Source of the DNA: Alphaproteobacteria bacterium
GTDB lineage: Bacteria; Pseudomonadota; Alphaproteobacteria; Micavibrionales; Micavibrionaceae
Assembly: GCA_030432775.1 (NCBI GenBank)
Contig: JAUILO010000077.1
Span: 1-11,988, forward strand
Reading direction: 5' to 3'
DNA: 11,988 nt
Under the pieces are notes generated by a model that searched no databases, had not been told where the DNA came from, and saw only the letters and a program-made list of their open reading frames with translations. Shown here piece by piece: positions 1 through 7,009 of this stretch. Each line of letters starts with the position of its first letter. Position 1 is the first letter of the stretch. The position numbers and the translations under genes are program-made.

Positions 1-1083
1 TATCTTGCTCTTTGTGTTTTTGCCAATATGGATCATTTTTGTGCCGGTATCGGCTTGCTGCATATTATTAGTAATGGCCACGGAATAAAACTCACCAATG
101 GAGTTGTCACCTTTCAAAATACAAGATGGGTATTTCCATGTAATCGCCGAACCAGTTTCAACCTGCGTCCATGATACTTTGCTATTGGCCCCCTCACATA
201 AGGCACGTTTTGTCACAAAGTTATATATTCCGCCCTTGCCATCTTCATCACCGGGATACCAGTTCTGAACCGTACTATATTTAATTTCGGCATCTTCATG
301 CGCGATCAATTCAACAACAGCCGCATGCATTTGGTTTTCATCACGCATCGGCGCGGTACAACCTTCAAGATAGGAAACATACGACCCTTTTTCAGCGACA
401 ATAATCGTGCGCTCGAATTGGCCTGTGTTCAGCTCGTTAATGCGGAAATATGTTGAAAGTTCCATCGGACAGCGCACACCTTCGGGCACATAAACAAAGG
501 AGCCATCGGTAAATACAGCGCTGTTCAAACAGGCATGTTTATTATCATGATATGGTACAACACTGCCCATATATTTTTTAAGTAATTCAGGGTGTTTTTG
601 CGCCGCTTCGCTTATGGAACAAAAAATCACGCCAGCCTTATGCAGTTCTTCCTTAAATGTGGTCGCAACCGAAACAGAATCAAACACCACATCAACAGCA
701 ACGCCTGCCAGTATCTCTTGTTCACGCAGAGGAATACCAAGTTTTTCGTATGTTTCCAAAAGCTTCGGATCAACTTCGTCCAGTGATTTGGGCGCATCTT
801 CCATGCTTTTAGGCGATGCGTAATAATAAGCATCCTGATAGTCCACTGGCGGATGTTCTACTTTCGCCCATGTCGGTTCCGGCATTTTAAGCCAGTGTCT
901 ATAAGCCTGTAAACGCCATTCCAAAAGCCACTCAGGCTCTTTCTTCTTTGCCGAAATAAAGCGGATGATATCCTCACTCAAGCCCTTCGGTGCTTTTTCG
1001 GATTCAATATCGGTTACAAACCCCGCTTCATATTTACGGTTTAGGCTCTGAACCTGTGCGACCGTTTCATCTGTTGCGCTCAT
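1..1083 (-). CDS. sufB: SufB, Fe-S cluster assembly scaffold subunit (C-terminus beyond the window)
   Basis: SufB is a core subunit of the cytoplasmic SufBCD complex, which builds Fe-S clusters using sulfur from SufS/SufE and ATP hydrolysis by SufC. Reading back from ATG at 1083 gives 361 uninterrupted codons to the window edge. The protein starts MSATDETVAQVQ and contains SufB-typical stretches: EPEWLLEWRL (around residue 50), YVPEGVRCPMELSTYFRIN (around 200), LEGCTAPMRDENQMHAAVVE (around 240) and STVQNWYPGDEDGKGGIYNF (around 270). SufB is usually about 480-500 residues, so roughly a quarter is missing, including the C-terminal region with the cluster and SufD-interface residues. The start overlaps the stop of the upstream Rrf2 regulator as ATGA, and GAGG lies 7 bases before the ATG. 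The overlap implies one operon and probably translational coupling. The identification is from recognised sequence conservation and is firm. Confidence 0.96.
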   Translation of the reverse strand, partial: MSATDETVAQVQSLNRKYEAGFVTDIESEKAPKGLSEDIIRFISAKKKEPEWLLEWRLQAYRHWLKMPEPTWAKVEHPPVDYQDAYYYASPKSMEDAPKSLDEVDPKLLETYEKLGIPLREQEILAGVAVDVVFDSVSVATTFKEELHKAGVIFCSISEAAQKHPELLKKYMGSVVPYHDNKHACLNSAVFTDGSFVYVPEGVRCPMELSTYFRINELNTGQFERTIIVAEKGSYVSYLEGCTAPMRDENQMHAAVVELIAHEDAEIKYSTVQNWYPGDEDGKGGIYNFVTKRALCEGANSKVSWTQVETGSAITWKYPSCILKGDNSIGEFYSVAITNNMQQADTGTKMIHIGKNTKSKI

Positions 1084-1544
1084 AATACTACCTCTTGCCT
1101 CATAATCTCGTCCGTTCTAACCCGAACTGTACCTGATGTACAGCGCGGCAACATATCTTTCAGGCTGACTGAATCAAATGCTGTTTTAATTGCCTGATTT
1201 ACCGGAGTCCAGCGCCCTGCCATAGAACATGAAGATGACATTGAGCACTGATCGTGACTACCATCAACACAAGCGGTCAAGGCTATCGGCCCTTCTATCG
1301 CTTCTATGATCTGCGTCAGCACGATGTCTTCAGCACTCTGACACAAAGTATAACCACCACGTGCCCCTCTGCTGGATGAAAGAATATCAGCCTTAGCCAA
1401 TAATTTTAAAACCTTAGATACAGCCGGTTCGGAAATATGCGTTTGCTGCGCAAGAAACGAAGCTGACAAGCTTTCTTGCCCGCAATCATGCATTTTGGCT
1501 AAAATCACCACCGCATAATCCGTTAATTTTGATAGTTTGATCAT
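1080..1544 (-). CDS. Rrf2-family regulator of the suf operon (IscR-like, Fe-S binding)
   Basis: This 154-residue protein is an Rrf2-family transcription factor of the SUF-associated type. An N-terminal winged helix-turn-helix (about residues 1-80; MIKLSKLTDYAVV, SEPAVSKVLKLLAKA, ARGGYTL) is followed by a Cys cluster, C92-X7-C100-X5-C106, where IscR ligates its [2Fe-2S] cluster. IscR itself has C-X5-C-X5-C, so the first spacing here is two residues longer. As the first gene before sufB, with a 4-base ATGA overlap, it most likely senses Fe-S status and controls its own operon. This is inferred from family and position. The start at 1544 is supported by AAGG six bases upstream. Repeats upstream (1605-1659) and an IscR-like dyad (1654-1667) are candidate binding sites. 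Whether it represses or activates cannot be read from the sequence. Confidence 0.92.
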   Translation of the reverse strand: MIKLSKLTDYAVVILAKMHDCGQESLSASFLAQQTHISEPAVSKVLKLLAKADILSSSRGARGGYTLCQSAEDIVLTQIIEAIEGPIALTACVDGSHDQCSMSSSCSMAGRWTPVNQAIKTAFDSVSLKDMLPRCTSGTVRVRTDEIMRQEVVL

Positions 1545-1604
1545 TATACACCTTAAACCTGATCACTTTGCCTCTGCGCTTTCATATCACTTCGAATAAG
1601 CAAT

Positions 1605-1659
1605 ATTAAAATTAAACCAAGGATTAAAATTAAACCAAAGCAGAATTAAAACAGACCAA
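1605..1659 (-). repeat. Three tandem TTGGT...TTTTAAT repeats upstream of the suf regulator
   Basis: On the minus strand the 16-mer TTGGTTTAATTTTAAT occurs perfectly twice (1638-1623 and 1620-1605, an 18-base period). It is preceded by a one-base-shorter copy, TTGGTCTGTTTTAAT (1659-1645), 21 bases upstream. The array ends 60 bases before the Rrf2 start codon, where promoter and operator elements would be expected. The repeated TTGGTT could also supply -35 elements. The repeats are directly visible. Their role as Rrf2 binding sites or promoter elements is inference. Confidence 0.6.
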
Positions 1660-1667
1660 TTTTAGTC
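1654..1667. promoter_or_regulatory. Imperfect dyad GACCAATTTTAGTC resembling an IscR-type site
   Basis: The 14-mer GACCAATTTTAGTC has half-sites GACCAAT and GACTAAA (the complement of the right half), which agree at five of seven positions. The outer GAC...GTC ends and AT-rich centre recall the E. coli IscR type 1 core GACT-N5-AGTC, but this one is a base longer. It overlaps the farthest upstream repeat of the suf promoter region. A regulatory role is inferred from similarity and position only. Confidence 0.3.
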
Positions 1668-1884
1668 CTATTTAAATTTAGTACTTATATGTCACTGATT
1701 CCGCACCATTTCAAGTGTTTTCACTGAATTTAAACGATAAATAACAGCGTAAATGACTAATCCATATCCTTAAGTATTAAAGACCATAGAAACAAAGAAC
1801 GTAATCGTATAAAATAATCGCCATGATTCACCGCCTTTTCACGGCATATATTTTTTAATCCATTTCAAAATAAACAGGTTCACA

Positions 1885-4284
1885 ATGTCCGACGCAAAAC
1901 CTTCCAATAATGTCCGCCTATATGTCCCGATATATACGGTCACCCTTATTCTGAGTGCCTTTCTTCTTTTCGGCGTGCAACCTTTATTCAGTAAAATGAT
2001 TTTGCCACGTATTGGCGGTTCATCTTCGGTGTGGAATACCGCGATGGTCTTCTTTCAAGCGGTATTGCTGGGTGGTTACCTTTATGCCCATATCAGTTCC
2101 AAATTCCTGAGCCTGCGTTTTCAAGCCATATTGCATCTGGGTTTATTTGTTTTATTCGCATTTATATTGCCGCTTAGTATTCCCGATAGCTGGTCCGCAC
2201 CCGGACCTGATGAAAACATTGTGTTCTGGCAGCTCAAATTAATGGCTGTGACCGTTGGTGGCCCCTTCTTCGCTCTTTCCGGCTGTGCGCCGCTGTTACA
2301 ACGCTGGTTTTCTTATACCGATCATCCTGATGCCAGTAATCCGTATTTCCTTTACGCCGCCAGCAACCTTGGCAGCATGACATCTTTACTTATCTATCCA
2401 TTTATCGTTGAGCCATTACTCACCCTTACCAATCAGACTTTTGCATGGGCGGGTCTTTATGGCGTTCTTATTTTATGTATTGCGGCCTGTGCGATAGTGG
2501 TCAAACAGCCAAAGGTGTTGAAGGATGATGTCAAAACATCCGAAGAAAACGTTCCACCTGTAACAAACAAAACACGGGTAATATGGCTTCTGTTAGCCTT
2601 TATTCCATCAAGCCTTATGCTCGGTGTTACAACATATATCACAACCGATATTGCGTCTGTGCCACTGCTTTGGATTGTGCCACTCGCATTATACGTTTCG
2701 ACCTTCATTTTTGCTTTCGCGCGCAAACAAATTATCTCTGAAAAATTAGCAACCTATATGATGGGGATCGGCATTATAGCGATTATTGTCATCGCCATGA
2801 CTGCATATAATCCGCTTAAGCTACAGTCTATAGCCATACATCTGATCATTTTCTTCTTCACAGCACTTATGTGTCATATCAAATTGGTCAAAACACAGCC
2901 GCATTTATCACATATCACCGAGTTTTATGTCTTCATGTCCCTCGGCGGAGTATTGGGCGGTATCTTTAATGCGTTAATTGCGCCTCTTATCTTTGTATAC
3001 CCGATTGAATATGCCTTAGTACTTAGCCTTGCCTGTTTTGTACGCTTTTACGACTTTACCCAAATGAAAACAGTGCAAATCGCAAAAACACCGCTGACGC
3101 TTTTACAAACATGGCGCACATCAATCATATGTATAGCTAGTGTTGCCTTCATTGTCGCGGTTTCATTCTCCCTGCCCGAAGCCTCCGGCATGCGCCTGAC
3201 CTGTATTGCACTTGTAATCGTTAGTGTCGTCATCTTTTGTTATACAATCTCGATATTGCTTGAAAGCAGAAGGTCTTTTGCCATTATCGTCTTAATGTGC
3301 CTGTTGATATTCCCGACATTCCGCATCAAACACATGTATAGCGCACTTCATATATCCAGAAACTATTTCGGCGTAAGTGTTGTCACAGAAGATACAGACA
3401 ACAATATGACCCGTTTCATGCATGGTACGACATTGCATGGCGTACAATCCAACGACCCTGAATATGCTCTGACGCCGCTATCATACTATTATGAGAATGC
3501 GCGCCTGACATTCAACATGCTTGATGAGCGCGAAGGACCACAGGAAATAGCCGTGCTTGGCCTTGGTGCAGGTACACTGGCCTGCTACCAAAAAAACAAT
3601 CGTCATTTTGATTTCTTTGAAATTGATAAAGATGTTGCGGGCATAGCCAAAGATACATCCTTATTCACCTATCTTTCGAATTGCGGTAGCCCATATGACA
3701 TTATTTTAGGTGACGGACGCCTAGAAATTGAAAAACAGGATGATAAGAAATACGACCTGATCTTTATTGATGTCTTTAGCTCGGACAATATACCTGTTCA
3801 TGTTGTGACAAAAGAAGCACTGGAGATTTACTTCAGCAAACTTAAGGATAACGGCATTATTGTCGGCAATATCTCCAACCGTTACATGAACATGATACCG
3901 AGCCTTAGCGCCTCGGCGAATGAGCTTGGCGCCAAAGTATACAGCGTTATCGGTAAAGGTGGATTTGTACCCGGTACAAAAATTCGCTATGCCCCTGCTG
4001 TGTATATTGCAATGACCAAAAGCGATGAAGTTTCAAATTATATGATTCAGCGCAAAAACTGGTCTGATTCATCTGGTAAAGCATCCAAAGCATGGACGGA
4101 TGATTACGCCAATATCGTGTCTGCCATTATCGATATGCAAATACGCAAACATGCTTTTGCGAAAAAGCAAAAAAAGGCTGCGCAAACACCAAGCCAGACG
4201 CGTAATGATGTAATTGATAAAGCCCTTGAGGAAGCCAAAAATCCAGAACCTATTACGCAGGACACCAGGTCACAAGAGCAATAA
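1885..4284 (+). CDS. Polytopic membrane protein fused to a spermidine-synthase-like domain
   Basis: This 799-residue inner-membrane protein joins a long hydrophobic N-terminal region (about residues 12-480, a dozen or so probable membrane segments) to a soluble SpeE-like domain (about 490-745). The N-terminus shows the family signature FGVQPLFSKMILPRIGGSSS (29-48) followed by VWNTAMVFFQ and GYLYAH. The SpeE-like half has the nucleotide-binding glycine motif GLGAGTLACY (559-568), an acidic residue after strand 2 (FEID, 578-581), LGDGR (608-612), DVFSSDNIPVH (629-639) and WTDDYANI (737-744). Databases often name such proteins fused MFS transporter/spermidine synthase. The substrate is not known, and neither transport nor polyamine synthesis is shown by sequence. 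A hydrophilic, Lys/Gln-rich tail follows residue 755. ATG 1885 has only a weak AGG upstream. The gene stands alone, divergent from suf, and I see no other polyamine gene in the window. Confidence 0.85.
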   Translation: MSDAKPSNNVRLYVPIYTVTLILSAFLLFGVQPLFSKMILPRIGGSSSVWNTAMVFFQAVLLGGYLYAHISSKFLSLRFQAILHLGLFVLFAFILPLSIPDSWSAPGPDENIVFWQLKLMAVTVGGPFFALSGCAPLLQRWFSYTDHPDASNPYFLYAASNLGSMTSLLIYPFIVEPLLTLTNQTFAWAGLYGVLILCIAACAIVVKQPKVLKDDVKTSEENVPPVTNKTRVIWLLLAFIPSSLMLGVTTYITTDIASVPLLWIVPLALYVSTFIFAFARKQIISEKLATYMMGIGIIAIIVIAMTAYNPLKLQSIAIHLIIFFFTALMCHIKLVKTQPHLSHITEFYVFMSLGGVLGGIFNALIAPLIFVYPIEYALVLSLACFVRFYDFTQMKTVQIAKTPLTLLQTWRTSIICIASVAFIVAVSFSLPEASGMRLTCIALVIVSVVIFCYTISILLESRRSFAIIVLMCLLIFPTFRIKHMYSALHISRNYFGVSVVTEDTDNNMTRFMHGTTLHGVQSNDPEYALTPLSYYYENARLTFNMLDEREGPQEIAVLGLGAGTLACYQKNNRHFDFFEIDKDVAGIAKDTSLFTYLSNCGSPYDIILGDGRLEIEKQDDKKYDLIFIDVFSSDNIPVHVVTKEALEIYFSKLKDNGIIVGNISNRYMNMIPSLSASANELGAKVYSVIGKGGFVPGTKIRYAPAVYIAMTKSDEVSNYMIQRKNWSDSSGKASKAWTDDYANIVSAIIDMQIRKHAFAKKQKKAAQTPSQTRNDVIDKALEEAKNPEPITQDTRSQEQ

Positions 4285-4476
4285 CCACGCTCTAAAGTTA
4301 CTTTCTAACACCTAAACCATGCGCAAAACATTGATAAACAGCCAAAAACCGCAGTTTTCGGTTCTATAGGGGTTTCATTAACCATATCTCAATCATTTCG
4401 GCCCAGAATTGGGACAGACACGGCGCTATAGCCCTTTAGCTATTACAAAGCCGGTCGACAAAGAAAGAGGAATATT
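4285..4476 (+). other. Intergenic leader of the small basic protein gene, with several weak hairpins
   Basis: This 192-base gap precedes the 71-residue protein. Visible dyads are AACCG/CGGTT (about 4348-4364), CCCA/TGGG with loop GAAT (4402-4413), and a nested structure CGGC...ATAGC...GCTAT...GCCG (4421-4453) ending just before the ribosome binding site. Each stem is only 4-5 base pairs and none has a clear T tract, so I assign no terminator or riboswitch. They may be a structured 5' leader or chance. Confidence 0.3.
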
Positions 4477-4692
4477 ATGAGACGTGGACAATTTAACTTA
4501 GCAGGCAACCCGGCAACAGCACATGGATCAGTCGCACTGATCAACCATTCAAGAAGCCAAAAGGCTGAAAAAACATCAGCATCAAACTTCATTGCACGTG
4601 CATCTAAAATCGGTACGCCTCTAGGCGGTACAGCGCTCAGATCACATGCAACACCGTCACATACCAGCCCGATGAGCCATTACAAGAAGTAA
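4477..4692 (+). CDS. Unrecognised small, highly basic protein (71 residues)
   Basis: I do not recognise this protein. It has ten Lys/Arg, five His and one acidic residue (E31), so it is strongly cationic. It is rich in Ser, Thr, Ala and Gly, with no hydrophobic segment long enough to cross a membrane, no Cys and no signal peptide. The C-terminal third (HATPSHTSPMSHYKK) is His/Ser/Thr/Pro-rich and looks disordered. Evidence that it is real: AGAGG six bases before the ATG, a clean gap on both sides, and no competing gene on the other strand. It lies 192 bases after the membrane/SpeE-like gene on the same strand and converges on prfC, 62 bases away. Its composition would suit binding nucleic acid or another polyanion, but that is only a guess. 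Confidence 0.6.
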   Translation: MRRGQFNLAGNPATAHGSVALINHSRSQKAEKTSASNFIARASKIGTPLGGTALRSHATPSHTSPMSHYKK

Positions 4693-4735
4693 AGGCAAAG
4701 AGTTAACGACAGTGTTACTGCGCTCCGAATAATAT

Positions 4736-4761
4736 TTGAGCTTATTTGTTGAGCTTATTTA
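4736..4761. repeat. 13-bp tandem duplication across the prfC stop codon
   Basis: TTGAGCTTATTTG (4736-4748) is followed directly by TTGAGCTTATTTA (4749-4761), differing only in the last base. The second copy contains the prfC stop codon (complement of 4755-4757), so the duplication adds sequence just after the gene and leaves the protein unchanged. It looks like a small slippage duplication. Confidence 0.7.
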
Positions 4762-6332
4762 ATAGCAACAAACTTGATATCTTTATGTTTATCTTCACAA
4801 TCCGTCAAATGCCATGCATTACGTGCCAAGAACACCGGATCACCATCATGATCATTAGCGACAGCGCTTCGGTTATTATCAATAAAGCTTTTCAATGATT
4901 GCTGATTATCCGATCGTAGCCAGCGCGCAGTATGTAATGATGTCTGCTCGAACTTTACCGGAATATCATATTCACTACGGATACGGTCTGCCAATACATC
5001 AAACTGCAGCGGACCGACCACGCCGACAACCCAATCCGGATCCAGAATAGGTTTAAACACACGAGCCACGCCTTCTTCGGCAAGCTGCTCAAGCGCTTTG
5101 CCCAAATGTTTTGCCTTCAGTGGATCTTCCGGACGCACGCGCTGCATATATTCAGGCGCAAAACTCGGTATATCCGAAAATGTCAGAACTTCGCCTTCGG
5201 TTAAACTATCGCCGATACGAAGATTTCCATGGTTTGGAATACCTATAATATCACCGGGCCATGCTTCTTCAGCTGTTTCACGGTCCTGTGCTAAAAACAT
5301 GAGCGGATTATGGATGTTGATCGTTTTATTACTGCGAATATGCTTCAGCTTCATTCCCTTTTTAAACTGTCCCGAACAAATACGCGCAAAAGCGAGCCTA
5401 TCACGGTGCTTGGGGTCCATATTGGCCTGAATTTTAAATACAAAGGCAGAGACTTTCGCCTCATCCGGCTCGATATTACGTTCATCTGTTTTCTGGGAAC
5501 GCGGATGCGGCGCATTATTGCCGATACCTTTAAGCAATTCAAACACACCGAAATTGTTGATCGCACTGCCAAAATAAACGAGCGTTAAATGACCTTCAAG
5601 ATATGATTGCCTATCAAACGGCTTACATAAACCGCGTACCATTTCAACCTCTTCGCGCAATTTTCCTGCAAGCTCAGCCGGAAGCAACTCATCAATCTTT
5701 GGATCATCAAGCCCCTTACATTCGATAGATTCCTTAAGCGTGTCACCCTTGCCACGATCAAACAGCATCAGCTTATCTTCGATTAGATCGTAACAGCCTT
5801 TAAAATCACGTCCCATACCAATAGGCCAGCTTGCAGGCGTTACATCCAAGGCAAGTTCTTGTTCAATCTCATCCATAATTTCGAATGCATCGCGGCCATC
5901 ACGGTCCATTTTATTGATAAAGGTAATGATCGGCATATCGCGTAAACGACAAACTTCGAACAATTTATAAGTCTGCGCCTCAATCCCCTTGGCGCTATCA
6001 AGCACCATGATCGCGCTGTCCACAGCCGTTAGCGTTCTATATGTATCTTCAGAGAAATCTTCGTGACCAGGCGTATCCAGCAGATTATAGGTAATGCCGC
6101 TATTTTCAAATGTCATCACAGCCGAGCTAACAGAAATACCGCGCTCCTGCTCCACTTTCATCCAGTCAGATCGCGCGCGCCTACGATCACCGCGTGCTTT
6201 AACCATACCTGCCATCTGAATAGCGCCACCAAATAATAGCAGCTTTTCAGTCAGCGTGGTTTTACCGGCATCAGGGTGGGAAATAATCGCAAAAGTGCGG
6301 CGATTTTCTATTTGTTTGTTCAGTTCACTCAT
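4755..6332 (-). CDS. prfC: Peptide chain release factor 3 (RF3), translational GTPase
   Basis: RF3 is a GTPase that removes RF1/RF2 from the ribosome after peptide release. All GTPase motifs are present, numbered from ATG 6332: P-loop SHPDAGKT (18-25), switch I region with QERGISV (62-68), DTPGHEDF (86-93) and NKMDRDGRD (140-148). SDWMKVEQERG and the C-terminal VVGPLQFDVLADRI are RF3-specific and exclude EF-G and LepA. The 525-residue length is normal. An in-frame GTG two codons earlier (6338) is possible, but I choose the ATG because the start then reads MSELNKQIENRRTFAII, close to other RF3 N-termini. Neither start has a clear Shine-Dalgarno sequence. It is the last gene of a co-directional block, 55 bases after the DUF1491 gene, so cotranscription is plausible. 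Confidence 0.97.
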   Translation of the reverse strand: MSELNKQIENRRTFAIISHPDAGKTTLTEKLLLFGGAIQMAGMVKARGDRRRARSDWMKVEQERGISVSSAVMTFENSGITYNLLDTPGHEDFSEDTYRTLTAVDSAIMVLDSAKGIEAQTYKLFEVCRLRDMPIITFINKMDRDGRDAFEIMDEIEQELALDVTPASWPIGMGRDFKGCYDLIEDKLMLFDRGKGDTLKESIECKGLDDPKIDELLPAELAGKLREEVEMVRGLCKPFDRQSYLEGHLTLVYFGSAINNFGVFELLKGIGNNAPHPRSQKTDERNIEPDEAKVSAFVFKIQANMDPKHRDRLAFARICSGQFKKGMKLKHIRSNKTINIHNPLMFLAQDRETAEEAWPGDIIGIPNHGNLRIGDSLTEGEVLTFSDIPSFAPEYMQRVRPEDPLKAKHLGKALEQLAEEGVARVFKPILDPDWVVGVVGPLQFDVLADRIRSEYDIPVKFEQTSLHTARWLRSDNQQSLKSFIDNNRSAVANDHDGDPVFLARNAWHLTDCEDKHKDIKFVAIK

Positions 6333-6387
6333 ATTCACAATTCACTAATTTCATATTCTGTCATCACAGACACATTGGCCATCAGAC

Positions 6388-6720
6388 CTAAAATACATTT
6401 CCTTCAAACGGATTTTCAAGCGATCTATCTTCAACCTCGATTACCCATAAATCAGGATCACGATCTAAACACTGCTTGATATAAAGATCAATGCGCTTTT
6501 CATCCTGACCATCCAGCATCCGCATCCAGCCCATAACACCATCCAGATCTCTTTGCTGTTGTAACAACAAACAGCCATTTTCAATACCGTTAATTTTAAT
6601 CATCACCGTACCGGACGCCGGAGCGCCCTTATTCAGCACATAATAAGGTGTTGCGCTAAGATCAAGGCGGCGCAGATGTGCATCCACCCAAAGCGACGTT
6701 GGTAAACGGTCATCTTCCAT
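6388..6720 (-). CDS. DUF1491 family protein
   Basis: This 110-residue soluble protein matches the DUF1491 pattern, a small family known mainly from Alphaproteobacteria with no assigned function. Recognisable parts are RLPTSLWVDAHLRRLDLSA (about residues 5-23), the glycine-containing GAPASGTVMIKING (32-45), a Gln-rich LLLQQQRD, and the C-terminal RDPDLWVIEVEDRS (about 87-100). The length is typical. It sits between the Cys-rich small gene (44 bases upstream) and prfC (55 bases downstream), all on minus. The start at 6720 fits the family N-terminus, but the nearest purine-rich sequence (AAGGG) is about 15 bases away, so translation may depend on the upstream gene. The family assignment is from recall of the pattern and fairly secure. 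Confidence 0.85.
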   Translation of the reverse strand: MEDDRLPTSLWVDAHLRRLDLSATPYYVLNKGAPASGTVMIKINGIENGCLLLQQQRDLDGVMGWMRMLDGQDEKRIDLYIKQCLDRDPDLWVIEVEDRSLENPFEGNVF

Positions 6721-6764
6721 GAAATAACTTTTCAGCCCTTAGATAAATATAGGCGCAATAAATT

Positions 6765-6998
6765 TTAATTGGCATGTTCAGAATAAATCCAGCGTTCAAC
6801 AGTCAGGCGCGCATCGCCTTTACTATCTTCAGGATGATGATAACGATAAACACGGTAAGCGGCTTCTACGGCTTCGGTTTCAGCGCAGCCAGATACTTTC
6901 ATACAACCATAGGCGCGCATCGCCGCCCCCTTACACACACAGCGCTCCGGGCTGTTGGCAACATCAAACGTAATATCTTTGCATGAAAAATCCGACAT
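6765..6998 (-). CDS. Cys-rich small protein of unknown function (77 residues)
   Basis: I cannot place this protein in a named family. It has five Cys: C6, then C20-X-C22, C32 and C38. The central AAMRAYGCMKVSGC is followed by a helical stretch (ETEAVEAAYRVYRY), HHPE (54-57) and DARLTVERWIYSEH near the end. The Cys spacing with two adjacent His would suit metal binding, but this is not shown. The regular helical C-terminal part and the tight placement argue for a real gene: its ATG lies 11 bases after the stop of the DinB-like gene and the next gene starts 44 bases on. There is no strong ribosome binding site in the short gap, so coupling to the upstream gene is likely. Confidence 0.65.
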   Translation of the reverse strand: MSDFSCKDITFDVANSPERCVCKGAAMRAYGCMKVSGCAETEAVEAAYRVYRYHHPEDSKGDARLTVERWIYSEHAN

Positions 6999-7009
6999 CT
7001 ATTTAATCA

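Larger units (their letters stand above)
1545..1884. other. Divergent intergenic region between the suf operon and the membrane/SpeE-like gene
   Basis: This 340-base, AT-rich stretch separates two divergent transcription units, so it must hold both promoters. The suf side has three tandem copies of TTGGT...TTTTAAT on the minus strand (1605-1659) and an overlapping dyad (1654-1667). On the plus side TATAAAAT at 1808-1815 could be a -10 element for the gene at 1885, but no convincing -35 lies 16-18 bases upstream. An 11-codon open frame from 1823 has no visible ribosome binding site and I do not call it. I see no RNA gene or larger coding sequence here. Confidence 0.6.

Noticed and set aside
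592..833. Three overlapping open frames of 64-69 codons
   Set aside because: They lie wholly inside sufB in other frames, and the sufB reading is uninterrupted and conserved.
1823..1858. 11-codon upstream frame before the membrane/SpeE-like gene
   Set aside because: No ribosome binding site, and its length is expected by chance.
5098..5588. Open frames of 73-110 codons on both strands
   Set aside because: They are out-of-frame shadows of prfC and none resembles a known protein or has a good ribosome binding site.
6337..6384. Short 15-codon frame on the minus strand ending just before prfC, as a leader peptide
   Set aside because: No ribosome binding site and no attenuator structure; the frame is short enough to occur by chance.
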